The translations under genes were made by a program, and so were the position numbers. A DNA stretch of 64,000 nt from Rhodonellum psychrophilum GCM71 = DSM 17998 (GTDB lineage: Bacteria > Bacteroidota > Bacteroidia > Cytophagales > Cyclobacteriaceae), in contig NZ_KB906673.1 of the NCBI RefSeq assembly GCF_000381545.1, positions 372,001 to 436,000 on the forward strand, in the 5' to 3' direction. The notes beneath the pieces are model-generated. The model did no database searches, was not told where the DNA came from, and was given only the letters and a program-made list of their open reading frames with translations. Below are positions 16,969 through 26,247 of this stretch, one piece after another. Numbering within the stretch: position 1 is the first letter of the stretch; each line of letters opens with the position of its first letter.

Positions 16969-18087
16969 CTATTTTTCTTCGATGGTAAACTCCGGAAGAT
17001 GGAGGATTTCGCCACCCTTCATGGCCGACTCATGCGCCAATATGCCCACACAAGTGATGTTTGCGGATTGTCTGGCATTGGGATACGGCGATTTCTGCAG
17101 GTGAAGTGCATTCAAAAACTCATTTACCAAATGTGGATGCGACCCTCCATGACCTGAGCCTTGGATAAAGGACAAATGCTGATTATCGTCCGAATCGTAC
17201 ACCCCTGCAGTGGTAAAGGAAGCAATTTCCTCAGGCAATAAATGGCCATAATCAGGAATGGTCACTTTTGAAGGAACCTCTCCGGTATGGACCACACTTT
17301 GTTCATGCTCCACAAGCGTCCATTCGAATGATTTTTTGGAGCCATAGACATCGAAACTCTCTCTGTACTGTCTTGCAGTGTTGAAAAGTGAGCGTGTCAC
17401 CTCTGCGGAAAGATCAGAATCCTTCAGTTTGATGTGGCAAGTTTCCACTGCAAAAGGAGACCCATATTTTTCGATAAGGTTTTCATCGATCCTGCCCGAA
17501 CCAAAACAAGACACATATTCTGCCTGCGCTTTTGGCAAAGCCAATACAGGACCCACACAATGCGTGGCATAATGCATGGGCGGAAGGCCCTCCCAGTATC
17601 CAGGCCATCCCGCCATTTCCTGCTGATGGCTGGCTCTTAGAAATTGGATTTTTCCCAATTCTCCCTTTTCATACATTTCCTTCACAAATAGGAATTCCCT
17701 GCTGTAGATGACGGTTTCCATCATCATGTAGGTCAATCCTGTTCGCTCGGTTTCCTCCACGATCTGGCGGCATTCCTCCACGGTGGTCGCCATGGGAACT
17801 GTACAGGCCACGTGCTTTCCGGCACGGAGCGCTTTCAAGGCTTGTTCTGCATGGGATTGAATAGGCGTATTGATATGAACGGCATCGATTTCCGGATCCT
17901 TTAACAATTCATCATAATCCGTATATCTTTTTTCGATGCCAAATGCATCCCCGATTTCATCCATTTTGCTTTGGCTTCTCTGGCAGATGGCATACATGTT
18001 TGCCAAGGGATGCTTTTGATAAATCGGGATAAATTCAGCGCCGAAACCCAATCCTATGATAGCGATGTTGATTTTTTTTTGAGTCAT
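16969..18087 (-). CDS. Gfo/Idh/MocA family NAD(P)-dependent oxidoreductase
   Basis: 372 residues. The N-terminal Rossmann motif is IAIIGLGFGAEFI (8-20), followed by the sugar dehydrogenase middle (DAVHINTPIQSHAEQALKAL). Where the family usually has EKP, this protein reads ACTVPMA, so the catalytic Lys is missing at that place and the chemistry may differ. It should oxidise or reduce a sugar, inositol or keto-sugar with NAD(P). It is the last gene of a three-gene operon (gaps 17 and 56 bases) with a TIM-barrel epimerase and an exported ThuA/propeller protein, which together suggest catabolism of an unusual or keto sugar. Confidence 0.88.
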   Translation of the reverse strand: MTQKKINIAIIGLGFGAEFIPIYQKHPLANMYAICQRSQSKMDEIGDAFGIEKRYTDYDELLKDPEIDAVHINTPIQSHAEQALKALRAGKHVACTVPMATTVEECRQIVEETERTGLTYMMMETVIYSREFLFVKEMYEKGELGKIQFLRASHQQEMAGWPGYWEGLPPMHYATHCVGPVLALPKAQAEYVSCFGSGRIDENLIEKYGSPFAVETCHIKLKDSDLSAEVTRSLFNTARQYRESFDVYGSKKSFEWTLVEHEQSVVHTGEVPSKVTIPDYGHLLPEEIASFTTAGVYDSDDNQHLSFIQGSGHGGSHPHLVNEFLNALHLQKSPYPNARQSANITCVGILAHESAMKGGEILHLPEFTIEEK

Positions 18088-18143
18088 GGTAAATTTGGTT
18101 TATTGTTCAACTAAGAATTGAAATTACGCTCGTGGACTTTATT

Positions 18144-19004
18144 TCAGTCTTTGGCCCATTGCTTCAGGAATTGGATGCCGTCTGAAGCAAAGGCATCTTG
18201 GCTTTCTGCCAGCGGCTTCCAAATACAAACGGCTCCCGCCAATTCCTTGACGGAAGGAGTGAAACTTTCGATGGAGACCACTCCCTGATAATCGATTGCT
18301 TCCAAGCCTCGCTTGATGGAATCCCATCGGGTTTGTCCCTGACCAGGCGTTCCCCTGTGGTTTTCGGAAACTTGGACGTGGAGGAGTTTATTCCCCGCCT
18401 GTCGAAAGGCCATTTCCATGTCAGGTTCTTCGATGTTCATGTGAAAACCATCCAGCAAGACCTTTGCTGCAGGGTGATTGATGTCACCGATCAGCCGCAT
18501 CAAGTCCTTTGTGTTGTTGATCAGATCACTTTCAAAACGGTTCAAGGGTTCCAAAGCAATTTCCTGTCCCAGGGCTGCTGCCATTTGGCATACCTTATAC
18601 AGGTTCTCTGCGGCTCGGTTCCATTCTATCTTCCTTTGTTCCGGAGAAACCGATCGGGCTTTTCCCACTGCGGAATACATTGGGCCGGCCACAAAGCTTG
18701 AACCCAATTCCGCGCTGATTTCCAAACATTTTTGGATGTAATCAAAGCTGACTTGGTGGAAAGCAGGATCGTCATGTGTGAGATCCCTGGTAGGGCCAAA
18801 AGCCCCACAGATGATCGCTTCCAAACCATTGGCTTCAAGAGCCTCCCTTATTTTTATTACGTCAATCAAGGCCGGATCTTCCACAGGTATTTCTACCGCA
18901 TCATAGCCCATTTTTTTTATTTTGGCAAAGAGGGATATCGTTTCCGTTTGGAAAGGCGATGTCCAAAGCCAGGTGCTTACACCCAATCTGATATTTAAAG
19001 ACAT
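18144..19004 (-). CDS. Sugar isomerase/epimerase, D-tagatose/D-psicose 3-epimerase-like
   Basis: 286-residue TIM barrel without signal peptide. The four metal ligands of the ketose 3-epimerase family sit at expected positions: Glu152 in LEPLNRFES, Asp185 in LLDGFHMNIEE, His209 in LLHVQVSENHRG and Glu246 in VVSIESF. GTPGQG (218-223) and the following Trp also match this family. It probably moves the configuration or carbonyl at C3 of a ketose, using a divalent metal. The exact substrate is unknown. It lies 17 bases after the upstream lipoprotein gene, so they are co-transcribed. Confidence 0.88.
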   Translation of the reverse strand: MSLNIRLGVSTWLWTSPFQTETISLFAKIKKMGYDAVEIPVEDPALIDVIKIREALEANGLEAIICGAFGPTRDLTHDDPAFHQVSFDYIQKCLEISAELGSSFVAGPMYSAVGKARSVSPEQRKIEWNRAAENLYKVCQMAAALGQEIALEPLNRFESDLINNTKDLMRLIGDINHPAAKVLLDGFHMNIEEPDMEMAFRQAGNKLLHVQVSENHRGTPGQGQTRWDSIKRGLEAIDYQGVVSIESFTPSVKELAGAVCIWKPLAESQDAFASDGIQFLKQWAKD

Positions 19005-19021
19005 GTTTGGCTATTTTGATT

Positions 19022-22000
19022 TTATTCCACTTTCATTATCCCATTCATGATTCTCCAGTGCCCCGGTACGGTACAGATGTAGGGATAATCCCCGGGTTTG
19101 CTTGGGGCGATGAAGACCAAGGATTCACTTCCTTCCGGATTGATGAGTTTGGATGCTATGATGATTTCGGACATTTTTGGGATAAAACTCTGTTCCATTC
19201 CCTTCGGATCCCTGGCAAGTTCATCCGCTGCTTTTCCGACTTTCTCCATTGTGCCGGGCATGGCGAGGACAAAATTGTGTTGCATAAAATCTTTGTTCTC
19301 GAAATCAAGGGTGACTTGTTGTCCGGCCTTAACGGTGAATGTCGGTTTGTCAAATTTCATTTCATGCGGAATCACACCCATTTTGATGATCACGGCACCT
19401 TTTGAGGTTTCCGTGGCTGCAATTGCACCGGATTTCCCGTTTTGTGCAAGGGTTTCAAAGGAAGGATTTTTAAGCCCCAAATAACTGTTTCGGTCCAGTC
19501 TGCCATTGAACCAGAACGGTTTTGGATATTCACCAACCTGGTTGTCTCCCATGTTGTCTTGTCCAACCCGTACGGCTGCTGGTTGGAAAGCGGTCACAAA
19601 TAGTCCTGTGGCTTTCCCTTTTGCAACTTGGTTTCCGTTGATCTTAAGTTCCATGGTGCCATCCTCCAATAAACTGGCGTTGATCAGGAATTTTTCCTGG
19701 GGGAGATTTTTGGAAGAGGAAATCTTGAAGCTTTTACCACCTTGCTTGACAAGCCAATGGATCGCCTTGTTTTCTACATAAAGGCTGTAGCCATTATCTT
19801 TTCCGCCTTGGGCGACAATAATCCCTTGGAGGTCATTTTCCGACTTGCTCAAGGTCACCCTGATCTGGATTTCTTTTCCGGTTACATCCGGTGGAAACGC
19901 AATCGCAGACCTTCTGTCCAAATTGTATTCTTCGGCAGTAAGGCTTTTGGAGAGCTTCTCATTCAGGGACCACAAAGAATCCGGCTTATCCATGGAAACT
20001 AGGGAACCGAAATTTTCTTCAAAGGAGACCGGATGCGTAAGGACGGCGGAAAATAGGGCTTGTGGCAAATATTTGTCCTTGCCATTGTCTTCCTCCATAC
20101 TCGCTTGGTAAAGAAGTTTGCCAGCATCTGGGGAAGTAGGAGAATCCGCAACTGCCAAGAAAGCTGTTTTTCTGGTGTTCAAATCCTTGTCCTTCAACAA
20201 ACCTGCGTCGATGATGGCTTTCAAACTTTCTTCCGTTTTTGGCAAAACATCAATGGCATTTTTTCTAACGCCCGCAGCTGGGTGTTTCAATGCAGTGGTG
20301 ACGATTCGTATCGCATCCTTGTTGGAACCATCCAATGTGCCTAATCCATGTAGGGACCACAAAGCATGAACAGCAGGACTGTTCAATCCGATTTCGTCTG
20401 TTTTTTTATCTTCGATCAGTTTGAAAAGATCATTGATGATGCTTTTGTTTTGGTTTTCCACGATCGTCCGTTGGGCGACCAATCTCCAAAACATATTGTC
20501 GCTTTTCAATCCGGCAATGATTTCCTTGTTCTTGTCTTTGTCTATTGTGATCGGTTTATAATCGTCTGCACCTTTGTAAACCAAACGATAGATTCTTCCA
20601 TGCTTGGCATCCCGAAGGGGATTGATGTAGGCATTTCCTTCTCCATTGTCAAAGCCTTTTGGGGTAGGATTGTGCTGAATGATGAAATTGTACCAATCGG
20701 CAATCCAAAGTGCGCCGTCAGGCCCCACTTCGGCGTGTACGGGAGAAAACCATTCGTCGGAACTTGCCAGAATGTTGAAGCCGTTTTTTTCCTTGAAACC
20801 TGAGCCGTCTTTCTCGATGATCGCATTGTGCAACACCCTTCCTGTTGGCTCGGCCACAAATGCCACCCTGTTCCAATAAGATTTGGGGAAGCTTCTGGCC
20901 GTGTAAAAATTATGGCCCGCGGCTGCGGTATAACTACCATGCCAATCCACCTGACGGAGATAAGGTGTCAGGTGCGGCATATCATAATGGGTGTCTATTC
21001 CATGAATTGCATTGTTGGATCCGCCATGAATGGACCTGCGGACATGCTTGTTGGGCATGGCCAAATAGGCACTGTGCTGGCCGTTTGCCGTGGAGATAAA
21101 GACATTGAACTCTTCGGTAAAGCCCAAACCCCAGGTATTGTTGCTGGTAGAACCAAGGAATTCAAAGTTTTTCCCGTCGGGTTCAAAATTGTACAAACCT
21201 TGACCGAATGAGAATTCTTTTCCATCGATTTCACCTTTGAAACCGGAGTAGCCCAAGACTCCCCAGATTTTGTTGTCGATGCCATATTTCAGGTTGGATG
21301 GTCCTGCATGGGTATCGCTTTTTCCCCATCCGGTGATCACAACTTCCCTAAGATCTGCTTTTCCATCACCATTGGTGTCCTTGAGAAAAATAAAATCAGG
21401 GGCCATGGAAATCATGATGCCGCCGTTGACAAATACCATACTGGTAGGGATATTCAATCCTTCAGCAAAGACCGTGATTTTGTCTGCTTTGCCATCACCG
21501 TTGGTGTCTTCCAGGATTTTGATGCGGTCATTTCCGCCTTCCTTGCGGACTTCATTTGGGTAATCCTCGGTTTCTATTACGTATAATCTTCCTTGATCAT
21601 CCCAGGCAATGGCCATGGGATTTACAATATCTGGCTCTGAAGCAAACAATTGAAGTTCAAAATCTACTGGAACCTGAACAAGTTTCATGGATTCCTCTGG
21701 TGAAAGGGGAAGTTGAAACCTAGGTGCAGGATCTCTTTTCTCGTAATTTGGAATGTCCGCATCCTCAAAAACAGGGGTAGGGATGGCATAGTCCGCCACT
21801 TGTTTGGCCACTTTATCGCCTACGGCCCACAATACGCCATTTGCCACCAAGTTGTGAAATTCCACTTGGGACCAAGTGCGCTCATCATGGCCATAAGCAG
21901 TGTAGAAAACCCTGCCTTTGCCTTGGTTTCTCACCCAAGTCCAGGGTTCGCGATGCTCCCCATCGACTCTTTCCATCAATACAGTCATGTCCGGATTCAA

Positions 22001-22540
22001 TTGGGAATGAACATAGGTTTCGTCCCAAGTCGAAAATTCGTTGATCCCCTTGATGACGGGATGAGAATTATCCACAATGTCGACGGTAAAATCCCCCGTG
22101 CCGTGGGATTTGAATTGGCCCCCAACAGCCTCGACAAACCATTCCGAATTGCGGAAACAGAATGAGGCGCTATGGATCGGAACCATTGCTTTGCCACCTT
22201 CCACAAAATCCTTCAGGGCTTTTTCCTGCTCTTTGGTGATTTCATCGTGGTTGGCGTAGATCATGATGCCATCATACTTATTGAGGTTCTCCTCGTTTAA
22301 GTCATTTGGATCCGCGGTATAGGTCAGGTTGATTCCCTTTTGGAACAAGGGCATGGCCAACATCGGCATCAGTTTTTCAGAATCGTGGTGCTTGCTTTCA
22401 TGACCCAGGAAAAGAATTTCCACTCTCCTGGGATCTGAGGATAACCCCCACTTTTTTGACTTTCCCCCACATCCCAAAAGCAGGAAAATGGAGAAGATGA
22501 GCAATCCTATTGTTCTCATTGTGTTTAGGCTTTTGGGCAT
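19022..22540 (-). CDS. Lipoprotein with ThuA, dehydrogenase-type propeller, HEAT, LamG-like and cupredoxin domains
   Basis: 1172 residues with a lipoprotein signal (FLLLGC, Cys24). Domains in order: ThuA glutamine-amidotransferase-like (~40-250); glucose/sorbosone-dehydrogenase-like beta-propeller of the Pirellula-type membrane dehydrogenase family (~290-655), including two DTNGDGKAD calcium-type loops (345-354, 388-396); HEAT-like repeats (~670-850); a concanavalin/LamG-like fold (~870-1050, IIVAQGGKDNGYSLYV); and a C-terminal type I copper domain (~1060-1172) with His1088, Cys1156, His1161 and Met1165 in azurin/auracyanin spacing. Relatives usually end in a CxxCH cytochrome c; no CxxCH is present here, so the copper domain probably takes the electrons. 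Likely an exported sugar oxidoreductase heading the operon. Met8 (22519) is an alternative start. Confidence 0.88.
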   Translation of the reverse strand: MPKSLNTMRTIGLLIFSIFLLLGCGGKSKKWGLSSDPRRVEILFLGHESKHHDSEKLMPMLAMPLFQKGINLTYTADPNDLNEENLNKYDGIMIYANHDEITKEQEKALKDFVEGGKAMVPIHSASFCFRNSEWFVEAVGGQFKSHGTGDFTVDIVDNSHPVIKGINEFSTWDETYVHSQLNPDMTVLMERVDGEHREPWTWVRNQGKGRVFYTAYGHDERTWSQVEFHNLVANGVLWAVGDKVAKQVADYAIPTPVFEDADIPNYEKRDPAPRFQLPLSPEESMKLVQVPVDFELQLFASEPDIVNPMAIAWDDQGRLYVIETEDYPNEVRKEGGNDRIKILEDTNGDGKADKITVFAEGLNIPTSMVFVNGGIMISMAPDFIFLKDTNGDGKADLREVVITGWGKSDTHAGPSNLKYGIDNKIWGVLGYSGFKGEIDGKEFSFGQGLYNFEPDGKNFEFLGSTSNNTWGLGFTEEFNVFISTANGQHSAYLAMPNKHVRRSIHGGSNNAIHGIDTHYDMPHLTPYLRQVDWHGSYTAAAGHNFYTARSFPKSYWNRVAFVAEPTGRVLHNAIIEKDGSGFKEKNGFNILASSDEWFSPVHAEVGPDGALWIADWYNFIIQHNPTPKGFDNGEGNAYINPLRDAKHGRIYRLVYKGADDYKPITIDKDKNKEIIAGLKSDNMFWRLVAQRTIVENQNKSIINDLFKLIEDKKTDEIGLNSPAVHALWSLHGLGTLDGSNKDAIRIVTTALKHPAAGVRKNAIDVLPKTEESLKAIIDAGLLKDKDLNTRKTAFLAVADSPTSPDAGKLLYQASMEEDNGKDKYLPQALFSAVLTHPVSFEENFGSLVSMDKPDSLWSLNEKLSKSLTAEEYNLDRRSAIAFPPDVTGKEIQIRVTLSKSENDLQGIIVAQGGKDNGYSLYVENKAIHWLVKQGGKSFKISSSKNLPQEKFLINASLLEDGTMELKINGNQVAKGKATGLFVTAFQPAAVRVGQDNMGDNQVGEYPKPFWFNGRLDRNSYLGLKNPSFETLAQNGKSGAIAATETSKGAVIIKMGVIPHEMKFDKPTFTVKAGQQVTLDFENKDFMQHNFVLAMPGTMEKVGKAADELARDPKGMEQSFIPKMSEIIIASKLINPEGSESLVFIAPSKPGDYPYICTVPGHWRIMNGIMKVE

Positions 22541-22590
22541 TGGAATTCAGTATTGATTTGAAAGACTAATTTGGACATTAATGATTTTTC

Positions 22591-22627
22591 ATTCTCACTG
22601 TTTTTTATCTAATTCTGACTGTATTTT
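22591..22627. promoter_or_regulatory. Candidate AraC-family operator: 21-bp spaced direct repeats
   Basis: ATTCTCACTGTTTTTT (22591-22606) and ATTCTGACTGTATTTT (22612-22627) differ at two of 16 bases and start exactly 21 bases apart, two DNA turns. They lie 51-87 bases before the lipoprotein ATG and 50-86 bases before the regulator ATG, in the shared divergent promoter region. This is the expected arrangement for an AraC-type activator, each copy being one half-site. Confidence 0.65.
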
Positions 22628-22676
22628 GTCATTTATTTTTGTTTTCGGGTTTAATAATAGCATAATTGTATGAATA

Positions 22677-23549
22677 ATGAAGCAACCACTTAAAAAATCG
22701 AGAATTCCAGACAACAAGGCTTTTGTGGTCAAAGAGCTTTTCGCACCCTTTTTCGACAAAAACTGGCACTTCCACCAAGAGTATCAATTGTTTTTGGTTT
22801 TGGAAGGAAAAGGGATCCGGTTTGTTGGGGATATTATGAAGCCTTTTAAGGCCGGAGACATGGTTTTCTCAGGACCCAATTTGCCGCATTTATGGAGAAA
22901 TGACCAGGAGTTTTTTGACAAGTCAAATGGCTTGAGCACCCACGGGATCGTGGTTTATTTTCCCGAAGAATTTATGGGGAATGCATTCCAGACCAAAGAA
23001 GAATTTGAGGCGATCAAGCTGATGTTGCAGAAAGCTTCTCGCGGTTTGGAGGTTGTGGGCAAGACCAACCTTATGCTGCAGAAGATGATGAAGGATCTGG
23101 TGAAACGCAAAGGAATTGAAAGCATTATTCAGTTGCTCAGGATACTGGAAACCCTGGCACATTCAACGGATTGTTTCCCAATTGTCCAGGCAGATTATGC
23201 CAATCTCAACAAGGAATCCGAAAAGGACCGCATGAGCCAGGTGTATGAATTTGTGATGGACAATTTCCAACAAAAAATACGCTTGGAAGAAGTGTCCTCG
23301 CTTGCCAACATGACGGTAAGTTCCTTTAGCCGGTATTTTACCTCCAGAATGAACAAATCCTTTTCGGATTTTTTGACCGATGTCCGCATCAGTCACGCCT
23401 GCAAACTCTTACACGAGCAGGATCTGAATATCAGTGAGGTGGGCTATGAAAGCGGATTCAACACCCTATCCAATTTCAACAAGCTTTTCAAAGATAAAAT
23501 GGGCGTAACGCCTTTGGTTTACAAAAAGGATTACCTCAAAACTTTCTAG
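22677..23549 (+). CDS. AraC-family transcriptional regulator
   Basis: 290 residues. The N-terminal cupin-like sensor region (~15-140) has WHFHQEYQLFLVLEGKGIRFVGD and FSGPNLPHLW. The C-terminal double helix-turn-helix (~185-288) carries the family signature ISEVGYESGFNTLSNFNKLFK followed by GVTPLVYKK. It is divergent from the sugar operon with 136 bases between, and the paired 21-bp repeats there make it the likely local activator. The ligand is probably a sugar or breakdown product handled by that operon, which is inference. Confidence 0.92.
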   Translation: MKQPLKKSRIPDNKAFVVKELFAPFFDKNWHFHQEYQLFLVLEGKGIRFVGDIMKPFKAGDMVFSGPNLPHLWRNDQEFFDKSNGLSTHGIVVYFPEEFMGNAFQTKEEFEAIKLMLQKASRGLEVVGKTNLMLQKMMKDLVKRKGIESIIQLLRILETLAHSTDCFPIVQADYANLNKESEKDRMSQVYEFVMDNFQQKIRLEEVSSLANMTVSSFSRYFTSRMNKSFSDFLTDVRISHACKLLHEQDLNISEVGYESGFNTLSNFNKLFKDKMGVTPLVYKKDYLKTF

Positions 23550-23603
23550 AAGGGTAAGGTTCCAGTGCTTTTTCCCATTGCAATAAAACAAGCCAAGATT
23601 GGT

Positions 23604-23779
23604 CGACCCAGGCTTATGCATGGCCAATTCTATCCCATCCGAAAACTGCCCCATAATCAGTCCTTGTTTGCTGTTTAGACTTCGCTACATGGGTACTAGG
23701 CCTTAATCTCCAAATAGTCTGATTTTCCTGCAGATTCAAGCCCTATTAGAAAGGCCAATCCATATTTCGGGTTGAATTC
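23604..23779 (+). repeat. Dispersed MITE-like intergenic repeat, copy D
   Basis: Starts near CGACCCAGGCTTATGCATGG, has the core CTCCAAATAGTCTGATTTTC followed by CTGCAGATTCAAGCCCTATT, and ends CCATATTTCGGGTTGAATTC. It is the most diverged copy in its left half. It lies between the AraC-type gene and the T9SS cargo gene. Confidence 0.65.
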
Positions 23780-24231
23780 ACCTGCTTGAATTTTAAACCA
23801 TATATCCCTCAGGACGTTTATTAGATTGTAACCAATACAATTTAATATGCAGTGGAGTTTGGATAGGATTATTCCCCAAGGGATTTTGGGAGATAATTAC
23901 AGGTTGAGATTGATCAAAGAATATCTCAAAAAAATCAAAAATGAAAAGTTAATCAAAATCAAGAAGGGCTAATCGGCCCTTTTTTTTATTTTTGAATGGG
24001 CATCTCCCGTATTTTTTCAAAATATATACACAAAAATCAATTTCAAAACTTAAAAAACGCATTTAATAGGAATATTATCACGGAAAAATTTGTTTATGAA
24101 AAGCAAAAATGTGTATTTTTACGACATAATAAATTCCTTGAGACATTAGAGATTCCATTCTGGGACATCAAACAAGTTTTAAGCGGTTTTGAACAACTGA
24201 TTTTAAAATACTACCAAAAGAAATACCTGGA
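23780..24231 (+). other. Intergenic region with small open frames and a terminator
   Basis: 452 bases with no assigned gene. A 41-codon frame (23847-23972, MQWSLDRIIPQGILG...) is rich in Lys and Ile and stops inside the terminator hairpin at 23964-23987. A 79-codon frame (23996-24235) overlaps the ATG of the cargo gene by four bases, the pattern of translational coupling. Neither resembles a family I know, and the AT-rich base composition could produce them by chance. The larger frame could instead be the untranslated leader of the cargo gene. Confidence 0.4.
23964..23987 (+). terminator. Intrinsic terminator
   Basis: AAGGGC (23964-23969) pairs with GCCCTT (23976-23981) and is followed by a run of eight T. 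It could end the AraC-type transcript or a short transcript starting after repeat D. Confidence 0.7.
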
Positions 24232-26238
24232 ATGATGAAAAATATTTATCTAGATGTCAACTTCAAGGCAAATGATAAAACATCATTTTTTTCAAAGTCA
24301 ACTCCGGGACTTTTGTTATTGCTTTTCATGTTTATTTTTTCGACCCATTCCTTATCGGCACAAGCCGTAAATGAACAGTCCAATACCCATACATCCTCAA
24401 ACTGCCAAAACCCCACAAGAATCGAAGGCATGGTTTTCATTGAAAACACTGGTAAATCCTTGAAAGGCATTCCTGTTTTGTTGGTTCCACAGGATGGTGT
24501 TTCTGGTGGAGTTCAGATGCAGGTCACCAATGCGGAGGGCAAATATTATTTCATGAACATGGCAGCAGGCAAGTATTTGCTCCAAATAGGAGATGCGAAC
24601 CTGAACCACAGCAAAGCTCTATATGCAGTGGAATCCAACATGTTTATTGCCGAAATCAAATCTTGTGACCACCAAACAAAGAACTTTGGGTATTCAAATA
24701 CCTCCCAATCCGTTATCGGGAATTTTGTTTGGTACGATTTCAATGGCAATGGCATTCAAGACGAATGGTTTGATGCCAATGAGGATGGGAAAATCACCCA
24801 AAATATCCCTGACCAAAATGGATATGTGGATTTTGAAAACTGGGAATGGATAGACCTGAATGGTGATGGCAGCTACGAAGGCACGGAAAATATCGGTGAA
24901 CTGAACAAGGCCGGTTTGGGAAATCAAAAAAGCGCAAATATATTTATTACTGGACCAAACGGCTATTCAAGAGAAGTTGAAATCGATTATTTGGGACATT
25001 ACATTGACCAACCAACCGAATCTGGTGAATATCAAGTAAGGCTTGAAATGGATGCCCATCTTTCCGCGGCTTCCGAAAAAATGGGTTTTTCCGGAAAGGT
25101 CAAAATCATTCCGAATTTTGGGAAAAGGATTTTGGCTATGGAAGAGGAAGATGGCCCGATCATCGATTGTGGTCCGACCAAAGAAAGTCTTTTTGCAATC
25201 CAACTTTCAGCCAGAGAGCTTGTGCGTTTCGATATTGACTTCGGGATCAGGTGCCAGGAAAGGCCTCCCGTAAAAGAAATTCTCGCCAATGACATTGACT
25301 TGGGAGAGTTTGACAGAAGCTATGGTGGACTTCTAGGAAACATCCTTTCCAATGTCCTGTTTGACGGAAATACAGCCAATCCCAAAGAAGTGGATTTTGA
25401 ATTTACCGACTTGGATGACGTGATTGGTTTGCTGCTCAATGAAAAAGGAGAAATCAGCCTCATTCCTGAAATGAATGAAGCAAGAAAGTATCGTTTGACA
25501 TACGTATTGCGCGAAGCTGGGAATCCAGATAACCAAAAAGTGGCTTTCGTCACTTTCAGTTTGAAAAATGACCAATCCGATCTTTCCGTGATCCTGACTT
25601 CCAACAAAGTTGAACTTTGGGAGGGCGATGTTTTTGAATACCAGATTGAAATCAGCAACGATGGCGCATTGAAGGCCACGGGAGTAGCCATCACCAATTA
25701 CCTGCCTGCTGGAGTCACATATTTGAGCAGTTCCGTTTTGGAAAATAAATCCAATATTGAACTGAGCAATCCTTCGTTCGCAGGGAATAAAATCACTTGG
25801 AAGGCAGTTGGTTTTCCCACCGATGCCAAGCTTATTTTGGCCGTAAAGGTAAAGTCAAATCCTTTGAATGGGACCAATGTCCGCACCACAACCAATTTGG
25901 TGGAGGTTTCTGCAGCCGAAACAGATGTCAACCCACACAACAATGTCGCCGAATTGGTCAATGTCATCCATCCTTTTTTTATCCCAAATGTGATCACCCC
26001 CAATGGCGATAACAAGAACGATCGCTTTGAAATTCGAGGAATTGAAACATTTGTGAGCAATAAAATAAAGATTTTCAATAGATTTGGGGACAATGTTTTT
26101 GAAAGGACTGCTTACGCCAACAACTGGGATGCAACCGGACAAGCCGAAGGGACATATTATTATGAATTGGTTTCGGTGGACAATCAAGGAGGAATCCATG
26201 AGTTCAAAGGTTGGGTACAGGTGGTAAAAGAAAAATAA
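24232..26238 (+). CDS. T9SS cargo protein with SdrD-like, DUF11 and gliding-type C-terminal sorting domains
   Basis: 668 residues, secreted. The signal peptide has a long charged n-region, then LLLLLFMFIFSTHSLSAQA (ends ~45). A carboxypeptidase-regulatory/SdrD B-like fold follows (RIEGMVFIENTGKSLKGIP, EGKYYFMNMAAGKYLLQI), then a second (IGNFVWYDFNGNGIQDEWF) with acidic calcium-type loops (DANEDGKIT, DLNGDGSYEG). A DUF11-type repeat (~450-555, AGVTYLSSS) precedes the C-terminal domain FFIPNVITPNGDNKNDRFEI...YYYELVSVDNQGG, the type B T9SS sorting/gliding-associated domain (TIGR04131). The product should cross the outer membrane by T9SS and stay at the cell surface. It is paired with a PorP/SprF gene 9 bases downstream, a common cargo-partner arrangement. 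The start could be the second ATG (24235). Confidence 0.9.
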   Translation: MMKNIYLDVNFKANDKTSFFSKSTPGLLLLLFMFIFSTHSLSAQAVNEQSNTHTSSNCQNPTRIEGMVFIENTGKSLKGIPVLLVPQDGVSGGVQMQVTNAEGKYYFMNMAAGKYLLQIGDANLNHSKALYAVESNMFIAEIKSCDHQTKNFGYSNTSQSVIGNFVWYDFNGNGIQDEWFDANEDGKITQNIPDQNGYVDFENWEWIDLNGDGSYEGTENIGELNKAGLGNQKSANIFITGPNGYSREVEIDYLGHYIDQPTESGEYQVRLEMDAHLSAASEKMGFSGKVKIIPNFGKRILAMEEEDGPIIDCGPTKESLFAIQLSARELVRFDIDFGIRCQERPPVKEILANDIDLGEFDRSYGGLLGNILSNVLFDGNTANPKEVDFEFTDLDDVIGLLLNEKGEISLIPEMNEARKYRLTYVLREAGNPDNQKVAFVTFSLKNDQSDLSVILTSNKVELWEGDVFEYQIEISNDGALKATGVAITNYLPAGVTYLSSSVLENKSNIELSNPSFAGNKITWKAVGFPTDAKLILAVKVKSNPLNGTNVRTTTNLVEVSAAETDVNPHNNVAELVNVIHPFFIPNVITPNGDNKNDRFEIRGIETFVSNKIKIFNRFGDNVFERTAYANNWDATGQAEGTYYYELVSVDNQGGIHEFKGWVQVVKEK

Positions 26239-26247
26239 AAAAGGGAA

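Noticed and set aside
16969-22540. Sugar operon as a polysaccharide utilisation locus
   Set aside because: No SusC/SusD pair or glycoside hydrolase is present; the TonB-dependent receptor at 31.9 kb is Oar-like and unlinked.
23996-24235. 79-codon frame overlapping the T9SS cargo start as a confident gene
   Set aside because: AT-rich, no recognised family and no clear promoter; recorded only as part of the intergenic region.
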